From NCBI GenBank assembly GCA_028023455.1, contig JAQFVV010012506.1, forward strand, positions 2,848,714 to 2,912,713: 64,000 bases of DNA, given 5' to 3'. Both the position numbers and the translations under genes were made by a program. This DNA is from Epiperipatus broadwayi (Eukaryota > Onychophora > Udeonychophora > Euonychophora > Peripatidae). Below, one piece after another: positions 34,625-49,408 of this stretch (position 1 is the first letter of the stretch; every line of letters begins with the position of its first letter). The notes beneath the pieces were generated by a model that was not told the origin of the DNA, made no database searches, and saw nothing but the letters and a program-made list of their open reading frames with translations.

Positions 34625-37600
34625 TATAACCTATACTCCCAACACCGCTCATATACAATACATGAGCGAAATGCCCAGGTGCCAGTTCTATTAATGAATA
34701 GAACAATATAACAAAATATATAATACAAAATTATTACTGAGACTCTATATTTAAGTTTATGTTCAGCTCAGCTCAGTGGGAGGCTATAGGCAGTTCATAA
34801 GATATATGACAATAAATGAATAAAAGAAGAAATATTATAAAACATTTAATATAATGTAAATTCCTTAGTTAATTAATTGTATAATAAAGAATCATAATGT
34901 TTACTTAGTACAGTCTATTAAAAATATACTTTAAACTTAATTTCTTCCTTCATCCAAGTATAACATATATCAGCTTGCTATAATTATACTCTTAACAATT
35001 CTATGACTTGGCTTATTATAATCTAAAAATCTACTTTAATGCCAATCAAGAAATAAACAATAAGATCTCAGGGAATTTAACAAACACAGTTGAATTAAAT
35101 AAACTACATTGTCCCATAAGTTATAATTATAAAGTATGATAAAATATAATGAAACAAATTGACTACATATTTTACTGTGTTTCAATAATAAGATAATGAC
35201 AGAGATAGGGTATTTTAATCTCATATCATCATCTCACAAATATACTGACCTGGCAACCTTTCTAATATGTTTATCAAATGGCAAATACTCTTTATAATGT
35301 TTGGATTAAGAAATACAATATTGTCAGGCACTAGCAAATTTAATATTATAACTCTAAAATAATATATCTGCTTTATAATAGATTTATGAAATGTGGAGTT
35401 GTGGAAATGGAAATACGAATGTACACAAGAATAATTCAAGACACAGTTCTTAAGATTTTAAATAACTAAACAAATCATTTATTATAACAAATAAACTTGG
35501 TTTAACATAATATTTACAAATGGACTATTTGTTTTACATATATTTAGATTATCAAATAAATTTTTTATTTTATTTTTAGCATCAGTTTGGGATTATCCCT
35601 ACTATCAAAGCAAATTAATAACAAACTTTAAATATCCTGACTTCGAACACAGGCTTTGCCTACATGTTTCATCTATATGACAATAAATAAATAAGATGTT
35701 ATATTATTAGCACAAAAAATACTTTTGAGAGGATATTACTCTTGATTAACCAAATAAATAAAATTACTTATATTTGGCTTTCAGCAAAGCAACTTTCTCT
35801 AATTGACTAATAATCACTTTCAATTACGTATACCTTTCATTTATAGCACAAAATCATGTTTATTCTGATGATTTGATGATTTGTAACATTATTTAAATAA
35901 ATACACTGTATTTTAACATATTTATTTCCCGTTTTAATCTTAATACTTTATACTTCTATTAAATGAATGTAGTATATTTCAAAAGCATTTATTTCTCATT
36001 TTAATTTCAATAATTCTATACTTTATATACACGATATTATTTATATTACGCGTGTGTGTGCACGTTCAAGCAGCAATAATGTAAAACAATCTTTTCTATA
36101 AACTCTACATTCATTAAGAAAATATCATACAATTATTTTATTTCGAACAATGTCGTAATTCATCAATAAAAATATGACACTAATACTACATCAAGAGTTA
36201 ATCTAACAATTTATCTAGTCACATATTAATTAACACAAAGCTATATTTTTATGATTATATATACTATACGTTATAAGGGGAATCTACATGAGGAGCAGAT
36301 AAACATTTACTGAACACTTCTACAATAATTCATCTGATTCTAAATATACCTTTGGTGGAGAACATTTACTCAACACCAAGAATCCAAGAAAAAACATCAC
36401 ATAACTTCCTAAGCATCATTTAATCATACTTCAATGATAACTTATCTACTTTTAAATACATTATTGGAGGGGAATTATTCCTCATCACCAGGGCCCTAAG
36501 AACATCACTTCAAAAAATATCATTAATCATATGCATATAAAATAAACTAGGCTCTACTGATGGAAAATTATCAACATATACTAAATAAGCAAGATCTTTT
36601 ATCCCTATAGACATTACAACGCAATCAGATTTCTTTCTATTTTCATAGCTTCTCTAAATATTGAACATTATAAATACACACTGGCAGATAAATACATACA
36701 GATAATATATCAATCCATTCAACTCAGTAGAATATGACAATGTACGAAATTTATGCATAAATTTATTCACAAACTATACTTTATCAAATAAATATTATAA
36801 TTATGCAAAACAAACATACACCAGCGAATACAAAGTATATATAATATTAACTCTAAATTACATACTAAGCAGGTAACATGATAATTAAATATTGCATTAA
36901 GGCATAACTTTTAATTTGATAAACTTTAGGTTACTTTTTAAAATTTAATGGTTCTAATTATTACAAACGAACTTTTTTCATATCTAACAAATTATTTCTA
37001 TTATAAGTTTATTGATTTAAACAGAGAACAAAATTTTCACTTTGAATAATAAAGTATACAAAATAAATGTAAACCTTTCTAATAATATATTTAAAAAAAA
37101 TATTTCTTTCACCTTCATAAGGAAACAATAAGACCTATTTAGACACAATCAATTTTTACCGGCATACTCCTCATTTAAATATGCTTCAGAAACGTTCTTG
37201 ATGGTCAACATATCCAAATTATAAATAACATAATAATAAATAAAGCCTATCTTCCTATCATATACATTAATTATGACAAGTAATAAAAAAAAATAAAATA
37301 AAAAAACAAAGGTTATTAGTTTTGTAATTTAAAATAAAAGTTCACTTGCAAAGCTCAGTTCCAGGTTTTACGAAACAATATGGGACACATTACAAACTGA
37401 ATTTAAACTAAAATGCACTTCTGCACTATAACTTAAAAAAATATAAGCATAACTTAAATATGCCCAGCACCTTTCAGTGTTCATAGCATATCCATTCGAG
37501 GTACTAAATCACACACAAGCAGTTAATTTCTCCTTTATTATACTGAAAATATATCAAATTCTCTGTTTTTTTCTGGACTAAATATGCAATTATCCTTAGT

Positions 37601-39193
37601 ATTTTCTGAATAGCATTTAACACTTTAAATTGTCCTTAGTAATTCCATAATTAATAATGCTTCGTTTTATATTCCATCCTTATTGAAGAGAACAAAAATT
37701 ACCCGCATTTCTGTCCTTCTATTCAATTTAAACAGAAGTAGCTTACATTTTATTTCCTTAATTTTAAAAATACGTATTAGCTCCAGAAATATCAAATAAA
37801 TGAATACTGTTATCTCCTTATGATGAACTTAAACATAGTATGATCTATCAAAATAGACATATCCTTAAGTCTATGTATAATCTTCACAAAGAACACTACA
37901 CAAAAAATAGTGAGAAATTAAAATATATTCTATAGAACAATCCTGCATGCGTTTTCCATATATATCAAAAAAAATATGTTGCTTAATGATACAACAATAA
38001 TATTTATGTAAACCATTCTTATTTAAAATGGCAATTAAATGAAATAATATAGATTGGACGTTATTAACATACATTTTTAAAAGAGTAATAGTTATAAAGG
38101 GATTAATTCAGAAATGTTTAAATCGAAGAGAGTTAATCAAACTGACGTACCTTTTTTTAAAACCTTAGAATTGCATTTTTTTAATTAATTTTTTCCATAA
38201 TAAAGTTCTTAAGCTCTTTTGGAAGTTTTACTCTAAAGTCTTTTCAAAGTCAATTTGACTTCAGTAACTGACTTTAATTTTTACAATACATGAACCACTG
38301 TTTACTGTCTACAATTACATTACAAAGAGCAAATTTTACACTGGAGATCTTTGTTAAAAAAAAAACCTCTCTTTAGCAAAGTTCATTTGCCTTTTTCCCA
38401 AGGTTACTCCCACGCATCTTGCTAACTAACTAATTACATATGCAAAAACAAAACTTTAAAAAAAAAAAAAAAATCATTTTGAATTTTTTAAAACTAAATG
38501 AAGACAAGAAAAAAAATACAAATAATAAAAGAAATAGCTTTTACAAACTTGAAAGAAAAATGAATATTAATTAACTATCAAATAAAAATGATTAATAATT
38601 TATTCAGTTTATAAAATAATCCATTGATTTAACTATCTATTAATTATTGGAAAGAAATATATATTTGTTAAATTATTTAAGATAATTACTCTTATTTAAA
38701 TGTTTTTATTGTGAATGTACTATTGTTTGCTGTTATTAAAGATGAAAATGAAATGAAACATAATGCAGAGTCATACATGCACACACATGCCCTACAACCT
38801 AAATATTAAACTATCTTAACTAAATATAATTGAAACTGCTATTAACTGTTGACAAAAGGATAAGAATTAATGAATAAAGGATTATGAAACCATTCAAATA
38901 ATATTATACTAACACAGGATAACTTTGCATCTTTCCAACAAGATGTATCAATTCCATTAATAAACAACCACCCTTTTTTACATTAAATACCTCATTAACC
39001 ACAATAATGCTAATAATAATGGATACCTATAAAGTGGTCAATAAACTGCATAAGCAATCTATATTTAAGCTTTAAGCAATCTCCAGCAAAAAAAAAATTT
39101 AAAATTCTAAGGCTATTTCATTTTTTTAAAAATATAATATAACTATTTATTTAAGATACAAAGTATCTTAAACCCTTGTGCCCATTCAGATGG

Positions 39194-39197
<4 letters not shown>
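34625..39197. mobile_element. (TA)n-bounded block, TATAACC...GGTCAC
   Basis: A 4.57-kb non-coding block between TA tracts. It begins like the other blocks (TATAACC for TGTAACC) and ends GGTCAC. It shares segments in the same order with the block at 56734: ATGCCCAGGTGCCAGTT near its start, a TAGCTCAG-like stretch, and TGTGGAAATGGAAATACGAA near 35400 followed by CATTTATTATAA. The two are therefore diverged members of one family. No frame longer than 72 codons and no protein motif is visible. If an LTR, it would lie in minus orientation. The length is extreme for an LTR, so a nested insertion or another element class is possible. Confidence 0.45.

Positions 39198-39289
<92 letters not shown>
39198..39289. 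repeat. (TA)n microsatellite, two tracts
   Basis: About 58 bp and 30 bp of TA are separated by CAA, sitting exactly between two large blocks. Confidence 0.9.
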
Positions 39290-39292
<3 letters not shown>

Positions 39293-42200
39293 AACCAAAT
39301 TAAAGTAATTATGAAATGTCAGAATTCAAACATTATTAAAATCTCAAATATTCAAGTATTACAAACATTAATAAATTGATCAAAAGTATCATTGTAACTT
39401 AAATAAACTAGATTAAAGATCCATTGTAATAAAATTAAGGTTTAGATCAAAAGATATTGATTAAATGATCATGAAATGTCAAATATTATTAAAAAATTAT
39501 GAATCCAAAATATTCAGTATATTATTATATTCAGCTTAACTTAATGAAGAGGATCAACTGGATCAAGTATATTATTTAATCAAGAAATGATTAAAAAAAA
39601 AGCTTCTAATATAAATATTTAGCTTAATAAATGAAAAATGCATTGTAGATTTTTATATCAAAAGAAAAGAATTATTTAACCTGAGTAGTGGCTATTAAAC
39701 CAAAGATCAGACTGAGTTATCTATCATATTACAGGTCATTGGATGAAATGAAACATATTTCTATCATTAGATTTCTCAAGATATCCCACTATCAATAATT
39801 ATAAGCAAATTATTAACAACAAGGATTATAACTCAGGTATATGAAATCACGTGAGGTGAGTACACTAATAATTCAATAAAATATAACTCAGGTATACAGA
39901 CAATAGATCTTATCCACTTTCATTTCTTGGTTTGATGCTAAGTGCATGTTTAAACAAATACTAAGTGAATATGGTCTAGCAGGGCGCCACTAGATTATTT
40001 GAATCGAGACACAGTTATATCTAATAACCTTTCACATGTACCGGGTTTGAATCTCCTTTTGGTACTTTATTTCTAATAAAACTGGGAGATTTTGATTTTT
40101 GAGCCATATCACTATACACACTAATATTTAGGTAAAAGTAAAACATCTTTAAACCAAAGTGGAGTATATTAGACATAAATCATTTCTCAGATCTTAACAT
40201 AACAAACGTGTTTCAATATTTTTATAAGTTTACTAGCTCAGATTATATATAACTAATTTAGGATGGCAATTCACTCATCCTTGCATGAAATAGATGATGG
40301 GATGTGGTTATAATAATACTAAGAAATCACTAAATATTATAAAATCAATATTTATTTATGGCCTTTAAACAGTTAAACAGCTCATTAATTAAAATGATGA
40401 TGATGATGATGATAATAATAACGATAATGACAAGGGTTTCAACTATCACTCTAGGACTAAGCCTAAACATAAAACTAATTTTTATAAAGAAATTCATAAT
40501 TATTGCTTAATTTTAGCATATTTACTGATATCTTAAATAACTAATATTCAACCACTGATGTTGATGAATGATCACACTTAACAAAGACCACACTTAATGA
40601 AATATATACACCTCGTTTAATAAAACCAACTAATATTTATTACTGCATTTCTAACATATACATAAAATTTTCTAGACATACATGAAAATTGACATGAATA
40701 ACAATAATAATAATAATAATAATTAATTATATAACAATCCTCAGATTAATTTCAAGTTCTTCCCCCTTTCCCTTCAAATGTATATTGTATTAAGTTGGAT
40801 GTCACATTGACCATGATTTTCACTCCATGAGAAAAGTATTTCAAAAAAAAAAAATATTATCCGCTCATTAGCACACATACTTTATAAATCTAACATGTAA
40901 GTAGAATGTTAAAAAAAAATGTTAATAGAAATTAGAAAAATCAAGTTCTAAGAAAAGAGTTTTAAATCATTATCTCCCCCTCCATTCTAAGCGCTGAAAT
41001 CTATACTTTCTCAAGACAAAATAATTTAATATTTTAACACCATCTATTATTTCACATTCACTCGCAATTATACACATATAAAAATATTATTATGTATGTG
41101 CATGTTTTATCCCAAAATAATAATAATATATTAGTTAAAACTAAAATCATAATACCATAAAAAAAATTATTTTACACATTAATATTTCATAACTGTAAAA
41201 TTAATAAACAAATAAATTTTGATACATTCAAAATCATTTATGTAGTTCAAAGCTATTATTATTAAGACATTCTTGGTTTCCATCGATCTGAATTGTCTTT
41301 AAAAGTTCTTTAAATAAAATGTCACTTTATTACTAAATTTTTATTAATACTCTGATTTCATAGGGTTCACTTGTCTTGTATACTGTCTATACTTGGCAGC
41401 AACAATTTCTGTGTTCTTTGGAACAATCACTTTCTTGAAGTATATAATTATTTGATGATGAGGATCCTATTGAGGTTATTTGCTTTAGTGGATAATTTGG
41501 AAATCATTATCAATTTTTCTTCTCTTCCTGTCAAGCATTATTCTTTTAGTGAATGAAATACAGCAGTTGTTTTCATGTTATAAATTTCTCAGATTTAAAC
41601 TCAGTTGTTGGAACAATTAATTGGACTTGATGATTAATATTTATCGGTAGATTAATTCATCTTTCATCGAATGCAGGAGAATGCTTTCTTCCTTCTATTA
41701 AAAACATCTTATTTCTCTGGTCAGTTGAAAGGTGTAGAATATTATTTTAGACAAATCATCTTTTCTTTCCTATATGATGTGCAGCTTCCCAAATGGTCAG
41801 ACAAAGATGGGACATACATATAATTTTTCTAGCCAGTCATTTCTTATATTTTCAACATTCAATTTAATAGTCTAATAATCTGAATCATAATCACAATAAT
41901 AATTCAACTGATTTTTTCCAGACGGCTTTTTACATCCAATTTTTTAGCTAACTTAACCAATCAGAGATAGCGTCACTTGCTATTTTTGGACAAATTCATT
42001 TTAATTAGATCTCTAATTTATTTTCAACTAAATTCTTTTTCAACTGAAAAGTTTAATCCTTTTTCCAGACACTTTTGTTTAAAAAAAATAGACTTAATCC
42101 TTTTGTCTTTTTTCTTACACCTAGGTAACATTTCAAATTTTTGAGCTTCCTTCTTTAGATCTTAAGATAAGACAATTTCAAAATTAGAGTTCCCACCCAG

Positions 42201-42911
42201 CTTAAGCTCCCAAAGTGACAAACAATCATTTACAAAAACAAAATTGCTACAAAAATAGATATCTGATTTAACAGATTTCCTCTTTTAACATAACATTGTA
42301 CAAAAAAAATAATTTGACAGATTTAACCCTTCCTTTTCTTTCAATATTTAATAAATGTAAATTTTTGTATGTAATGTACACACATACTTCATTATTTCAA
42401 ATCATTCATAAACTAACATTAAATAATATAATTGCTAGCTTAGTAATTATAACCCTATTATTTAATTAAATCTGTAACTTTTAAATCCCAATTACAATTA
42501 TAGAAAAGCAGAATAGAAGCATAGAATAAGATATTAGAATTGATCAAGCATAAGTTAGTTTTAAAGAAAGTCAAAGTATTTAATATTTGAAATATAAAAC
42601 AATTAAATAACTTACACATACACTGCTTATACGTATGCATTATAACTTTGCTTTTTAACAAAAAATTTAAATATTAAATGTGTGTACTGCTCTTTTTGAG
42701 ATTTATTAACACACAAACAAGTAAAGCATATAATTGCTATCCCACTCTCTTTCTGTCTAAAGCATTTAAAATTTTGATCTGGTAGGGTTTGAACTTGGAT
42801 GCCCTACAGCTTCTTTTATGGTTATATAAAAATGTGATGATGATTTTGTTTTACATTTTCCTACACGCACATTACTATAAATTTGGCTAGTGACCAAATT
42901 GTAATGGCACA
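39290..42911. mobile_element. (TA)n-bounded block, TGTAACC...GGCACA
   Basis: A 3.62-kb non-coding block with TG...CA ends and TA tracts on both sides. A CAGGGCGCCACTAG segment near 39981 resembles CAGGCACCACTAG in the gypsy LTR (near 14750), and a GGGTTTGAATCTCC box is at about 40044. Short ATG/ATA and AAT microsatellites lie near 40390 and 40700. No coding signal. Interpreted as a further LTR-like member of the same group. Confidence 0.4.
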
Positions 42912-44117
42912 ATATATATATATTGTGCTGGTTACTCTATGAGTAACTATACACGAGGTGGCTGTAGTGAAGCTACAGCTCAGTTATATACATTAATTTT
43001 ATTTAGATATTATATAAATTGTATAAAATGGATGAAGTTGTCTGTGTATATATTTCTTACCCACACACACATGCAAAAATATTAACTTTTCAAAGTGTAA
43101 ATTGACGCATAATGTTATATATGCGTACAATATTTTTGATTCTTTTTTTTTTTTTTAATAAATGTAAACCTATTATATTTATAATTTTATTTTATAGTTT
43201 TTGATTTTTTTCTGTAAAAAGTTGTTTATGTGTTGGAACATGTTTTTTTTTAAAAAAATAAAAATAGATAAAATAATTAGAAAGTAATTGTAAATGTTCC
43301 AAAATGTCGATATATATATTTTAATTAGCAGATTTTTTATTAATCCATTAAGAAAAATCAGGTGGCTATTGTGCTACCAAATATAAAAATGCACTAATTC
43401 TGCTTTGTACTCTTATTTTTACTAACAAAAGAGTGCAGAGAATTCGGATGCCAAGAGAGATAGAGAATCTTGTTAATTTTAATCTATAGCAAAAAAAAAT
43501 TTTTTTCTTTGTATGTAAATTTGAAACTGATGTTATTAATTAGTGGTCTGAGTTGCACAGATAAGTTAAATTAAAAATATTGTAAAATTAATTAAAAATA
43601 ACATTCTGTAAAAAGAAACTATATAAGTTATTTTTAAATCAATTACCCACCAAGATATAAGCTTGGTGCATAATTTGAAGGGGAAATAAACAAATTGACA
43701 TGTAATGGAGGTACTATATACACTTTTACCCACTTAGCGATTGTCTACTTAGCAATATTTCACAATAGTGATCATCATCAATTTGTACCCACTACTTCAA
43801 TGTACAATCGATTATTCACTATAACGATCGGGAAAAATTAAAAAAAATTTTTTGGCAGCCATCTTGAATTTTGTGTCACTGATGACATCAGAGATAGCTA
43901 TATTAAATTCATTTTACCCACAAGCAAAAGTATATTATTGTAATATGTATACAGGTAATGACTTTGCTGTAATTGTATACACATACAATATTTTATTCAT
44001 AAAACCCTTAAAATATCTATAATTACTGAATCTATAATGCTGTATACATCATATATAATAAATAACACAGCAAATGTTCATCCACTTTTTCTTTTAAAAT
44101 ATGTATATATGTTCTAC
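42912..44117. other. Non-coding stretch starting with TA tract and TGTGCTGGTTAC
   Basis: A TA tract (42912-42922) is followed by TGTGCTGGTTAC, possibly the start of another block whose end I cannot find. Near 43728-43830 there are repeated short motifs (ACTTAGCGATT, CTTAGCAATATT, AGTGATC, AACGATCGG) like the sub-terminal repeats of pogo/Tigger-type DNA transposons. I see no matching opposite end. Confidence 0.35.
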
Positions 44118-44354
44118 AATAATATCAACAAAGTAAAAATCCTTCTCCTTTTTCTTTTCAAAAACTTTATTTTCTTATCTCAATACTGAACATATACAGT
44201 ATATATATTTATATAATACAAAACTCCAATGTTTCAACATTGATTTGTAATTAAATAATGTAAAAGAAAGAGTAATAAAATATAGCAATGGGAGAGAGAT
44301 ATCCTTGAAAATGACTGTATGAAGATAAACAGTTGAAACAGTATTATATAAATA

Positions 44355-44451
<97 letters not shown>

Positions 44452-44520
44452 CAGTATTGAGATAAGAAAATAAAGTTTTTGAAAAGAAAAAGGAGAAGGG
44501 TTTTTAATTTGTTGATAATA
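44118..44520. repeat. Inverted repeat around a 91-bp (TA)n tract
   Basis: Arms 44118-44195 and 44446-44520 are near-perfect reverse complements over ~75 bp (for example TTATCTCAATACTGAACATA with TATGTTCAGTATTGAGATAA). The inner part holds smaller inverted motifs (ATACAGTATATAT, CAATGTTTCAACATTG) and (TA)n at 44358-44448. Non-coding, possibly a MITE carrying a microsatellite. Confidence 0.75.
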
Positions 44521-45440
44521 CTGTATACAAATACTCCAATATATAAATACAGTACAGGACAAATAAAATACCATCATCACAAACTTTCAGGAAAATGCTA
44601 AATATGAATATTAAACTGCGTGTGTGTATTTCTTAAGTACGATATATTATTTCTAGAACACCTGGATAATTATGTAAAAATAGTTATTGATTTTGTAACT
44701 TCATTAATAAACATGTTGTTTACACTCAAGATGTTTCAAATCAAAAGAAAAACAACATTTTAAAATGCAAATGTCGAATTAGAAAAGTTTAAAAAGAAAA
44801 ATAGATTGCATTTAATTAATAATCTTTCTACTCGAACGGTGGGGGGGGGTTATTACATTACTGAAAATATACAGTAAGAAAAATAAACATACCAGTATGT
44901 TTTAGAAAATTAGAAGTTAGATTTTTTACTTTTAAAATAAGTTGATTTTTTTTTCTAAAGTTGACTGCTTTATGATAAGCATTAAGCATTTTGGTACTGT
45001 GGAGTACAGTAATAAGTCTTTATGTTCAATTAAATAATTAATACTTAAACATTGTTTTTTAATTTGAATAATTTTACATAAGTAATAAATATAAATGTAT
45101 AGTAGTAATATATACTGTAATACAAATTTTTTTAAAAAAAGCACTTCAGTATGGATTTTTTTTTCATTACGATGAAAACTGCAGAAGAATATAAAAACTT
45201 TTAAATTCAAATTTAGTTTCACTTTCTCTTTCTTTTTGCTGTTCTGTACTTTTTAAAGTGAAAATATGCATTTTTTCCCTAGTGATATAAAACTTTTCTT
45301 TTTAGATACCGTATTTAGTCATTATTGTCATGAAAAAATCAAGAAAATCTTTGAGCTTGGAAACCAATGTAGATATTTTATATTGACTGGAACTGACCAA
45401 TTTTTTTCCCATAGACCCCCATTATAATTATGTATTTTGT
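44521..45440. other. AT-rich non-coding stretch
   Basis: No gene. A G run lies at about 44841. Confidence 0.5.
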
Positions 45441-46275
45441 ATATAAAATTCTTGCTTAATGATGAGTTTTGGAGGACCAATTGCCATCACTAAGTGGGGT
45501 AAAGGTGTATACTGTTCACCCGGTGCTGGGCGATCATTATCATTATTCTCTTATTCTTTCTCTGCTTGTTCTTGTTCGTTTTCCCAAAGAGAAACTTCCA
45601 GAAATTATTTTACTTCAATTCATATTTCCAGAGAGACTTCAAGAGATTGAAAAAGTAAGCTAAGTTATTTTAGAAGAGATCTTGCATGACCATTGCAGAC
45701 TGATTAGTATTATATTTTAATCCCTACCAATATTTCATGACCCCAACTAAAGCTTAGGTTACTTACACAAAATACCATAGTTATGGGGTATGGACCTAAA
45801 ATTAAATGGTGAGAGCCATAGTCAGTTCAGAGGAGAGTTAAATTGCTGAAATCTTGTGATGCTGAAGAGTTCCTGTTGCCATCAGTTGCATGCTGCGCTC
45901 ACCTCAGATCCAGGCTACAATTTAGAAGACATGAATTGTCAAAAAAGAGCCTAAAGCTGAGTCTTCATGGAATCATTTCCAAAAAATAGAAGTGTTCATC
46001 TGATTTCCACAGTATTAATAATTACCAAATGAACACTTTTCCTACACCAACCAACAAGATGACTATGGGGTAGAAGCCAGCTTCAGTACACTTGTCCAGA
46101 TCCTTCCAAAGCTGTTAAAATGTAGCCATCCAGATTTTGCAGATATTGAAGATGAAGATCACCAAACCACCATAGCGAAATAAAGAAGTACTTGCCATCC
46201 TGATGAACAGAGGTATATAGCATGTTCAGAGACCCATGTCTGGATGAAGTCCTAAGACACCGAAGGGTAAATATT
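45441..46275 (+). other. GC-richer unrecognised stretch, possibly decayed coding DNA
   Basis: Base composition is clearly less AT-rich than the neighbours. Two overlapping 63-64-codon frames start at 45459 and 45469. The second contains PKEKLPEIILLQFIFPERLQ and looks more protein-like. Later sequence (45760-46270) has only short frames in changing phase, for example DEDHQTTIAK near 46150. I do not recognise a family. It may be the 3' part of a host transcript or of a retroelement. Confidence 0.25.
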
Positions 46276-47553
<1,278 letters not shown>

Positions 47554-49024
47554 ATAAACAGATGGCAGAATTAAAAAACTCAAAATATTTATGTCATGTT
47601 AAATTTTATTTTTAAAAAAATTAATGCGTTATTTCATTTTTTAATTATAATCTACTTTTACATGACAAATGCTAAATAAAAATATTATAGAAATATAAAA
47701 AAGTTTTACCAATCACCATTAGAATAGTTAATTTTTGTGCTTTGTGATCTACTAATATATTTTTAAATTATAATATCTTGCTAAAAGTTTCAAGAAGAAA
47801 GAAAATAAATTTCTTTTCTATCTGTCATCACCAGATCCCTCAAGTAATTAGATATATTAAATTAATAACAAAAAAATACATCTCTCTTGTTAGTCTTCAC
47901 TAATATAGTGATCAGGTATATGAAATTAACAACTGGAACGATCACTCATTTTAATTGTAACTACAGTGACGATTGAATTATTGCTTTAGATCTCAAATAA
48001 CTTAAAGAAAAGAATTGTTGAACTTTAAAAAAGTTAAAAGAAAGAAAATATACATTTGATTTAAAAAAAAGACTTTTGCTAAATGGGTAGCAAGAATTAT
48101 TGTTTGTTTTAATTTGCTGAACACAAAACATGCACAAATGTTACATAATTTTTAAAAATAATTTTATTAATAGTTTTATTTTAAATTGATGCATTTATTA
48201 TTTATTTTTAATCTTAAAAAAAAAAAGAATTCAATTTTGAAAATAATATTATTGAAGTTAAACTTAATATATATATTCAATCATTTAAGTGCACACAAAT
48301 CTATGATATGTAAACTTTTATAATTTATAAACATACAAATATTTGTTAGTATAATATTTTGTTTCTGAGAAAATGTAAATGTAAGTAATGGACGCATGTG
48401 TAAAGTGAAAATGTTTTCTTACATATTTTAGTATATATTGAAACAGATATTCTGTTCCTCATATAAATATTTATAAGATCCCCCCCCATTCAAAAATATC
48501 TAGCGTGATTCAATCTAATTGGGAACGCAATAAAGCTGTGATTTGTTTAAAAAAAAAAAAAGAAATCATATTTTTAATTTTGTGATTGATGGATTTGAAT
48601 AAAATATTATGTCATCTAATTTTTTTTTATCTGTCTTAATAAAAAGAAAAGAAATTAATTATATCCAATCATTAAAAAGAAAGAAAAAAGATACTTGAGT
48701 TAAACTGAGGCAGTATTCAAATTAGGCATGTCGTCGGAAGAAAAGAACTTTTTTTCTCTCTCTCGTCTTACACAGAGAGGCAGAACATATTAAATTTTTT
48801 GTTTTAAAAAAAAAGTGTATTACTTAATTCTTTTGACATGTTAAAATATAGCTTTAACAAAACGTGAAGATGGAAAAAGAAAGCTTTACTAGAGGAATTA
48901 TGATAATAATGGGGTAATTTAGCGGCTTCAATCTCTCCACGCTATGCCATGACTTTCCATAAATGAAATAACCCGCCTTCTTTATGAATAAACTGGATTG
49001 CAAAACTGGAAGGTAATTATGTTA
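47554..49024. other. AT-rich non-coding stretch
   Basis: No gene. TATATTGAAACAGATATTCTGTTCC near 48434 recalls the TGAAACAGA hairpin at 11310. Confidence 0.45.
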
Positions 49025-49385
49025 TACGAATGTTTAGACATCTTTGTCATAAATTATAAATTGACATTATGAAATAATTACATAGAATTTGTTTTATAAA
49101 ATATTAAAATATCTTTATCATATGTTATAAAGTGAAGTTATGAAATAATTACATAGAATTTGCTTTATAAAATATTAAAACATCTTTATCATACGTTATA
49201 AATTGAAGTTATGAAATAATTACATAGAATTTGTTTTATAAAATATTAAAACATCTTTATCATACATTATAAAATGAAGTTATGAGATAATTACATAGAA
49301 TTTGTTTTATAAAATATTAAAACATCTTTATCATACATTATAAAGTGAAGTTATGAAATAATTGTACGCAAATTTATTTATAAAA
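49025..49385. repeat. 71-bp tandem repeat, about five copies
   Basis: ATCTTTATCAT recurs at 49040, 49111, 49182, 49253 and 49324, exactly 71 bp apart. Each unit continues AAGTTATGAAATAATTACAT and AGAATTTG(T/C)TTTATAAAAT. Confidence 0.92.
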
Positions 49386-49408
49386 ATGTTTGAACGTATT
49401 TACTATAT

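Noticed and set aside
39176-39379. Open frame of repeated Ile-Tyr
   Set aside because: Translation of a (TA)n tract; the same applies to frames at 44344-44580 and 55429-55661.
40030-40110. tRNA-like B box GGGTTTGAATCTCC as a tRNA gene
   Set aside because: No A box at the proper distance and no acceptor stem; at most a SINE trace.
43728-43830. DNA transposon end with ACTTAGCGATT motifs
   Set aside because: No matching inverted end found in the window; mentioned only as a possible trace.
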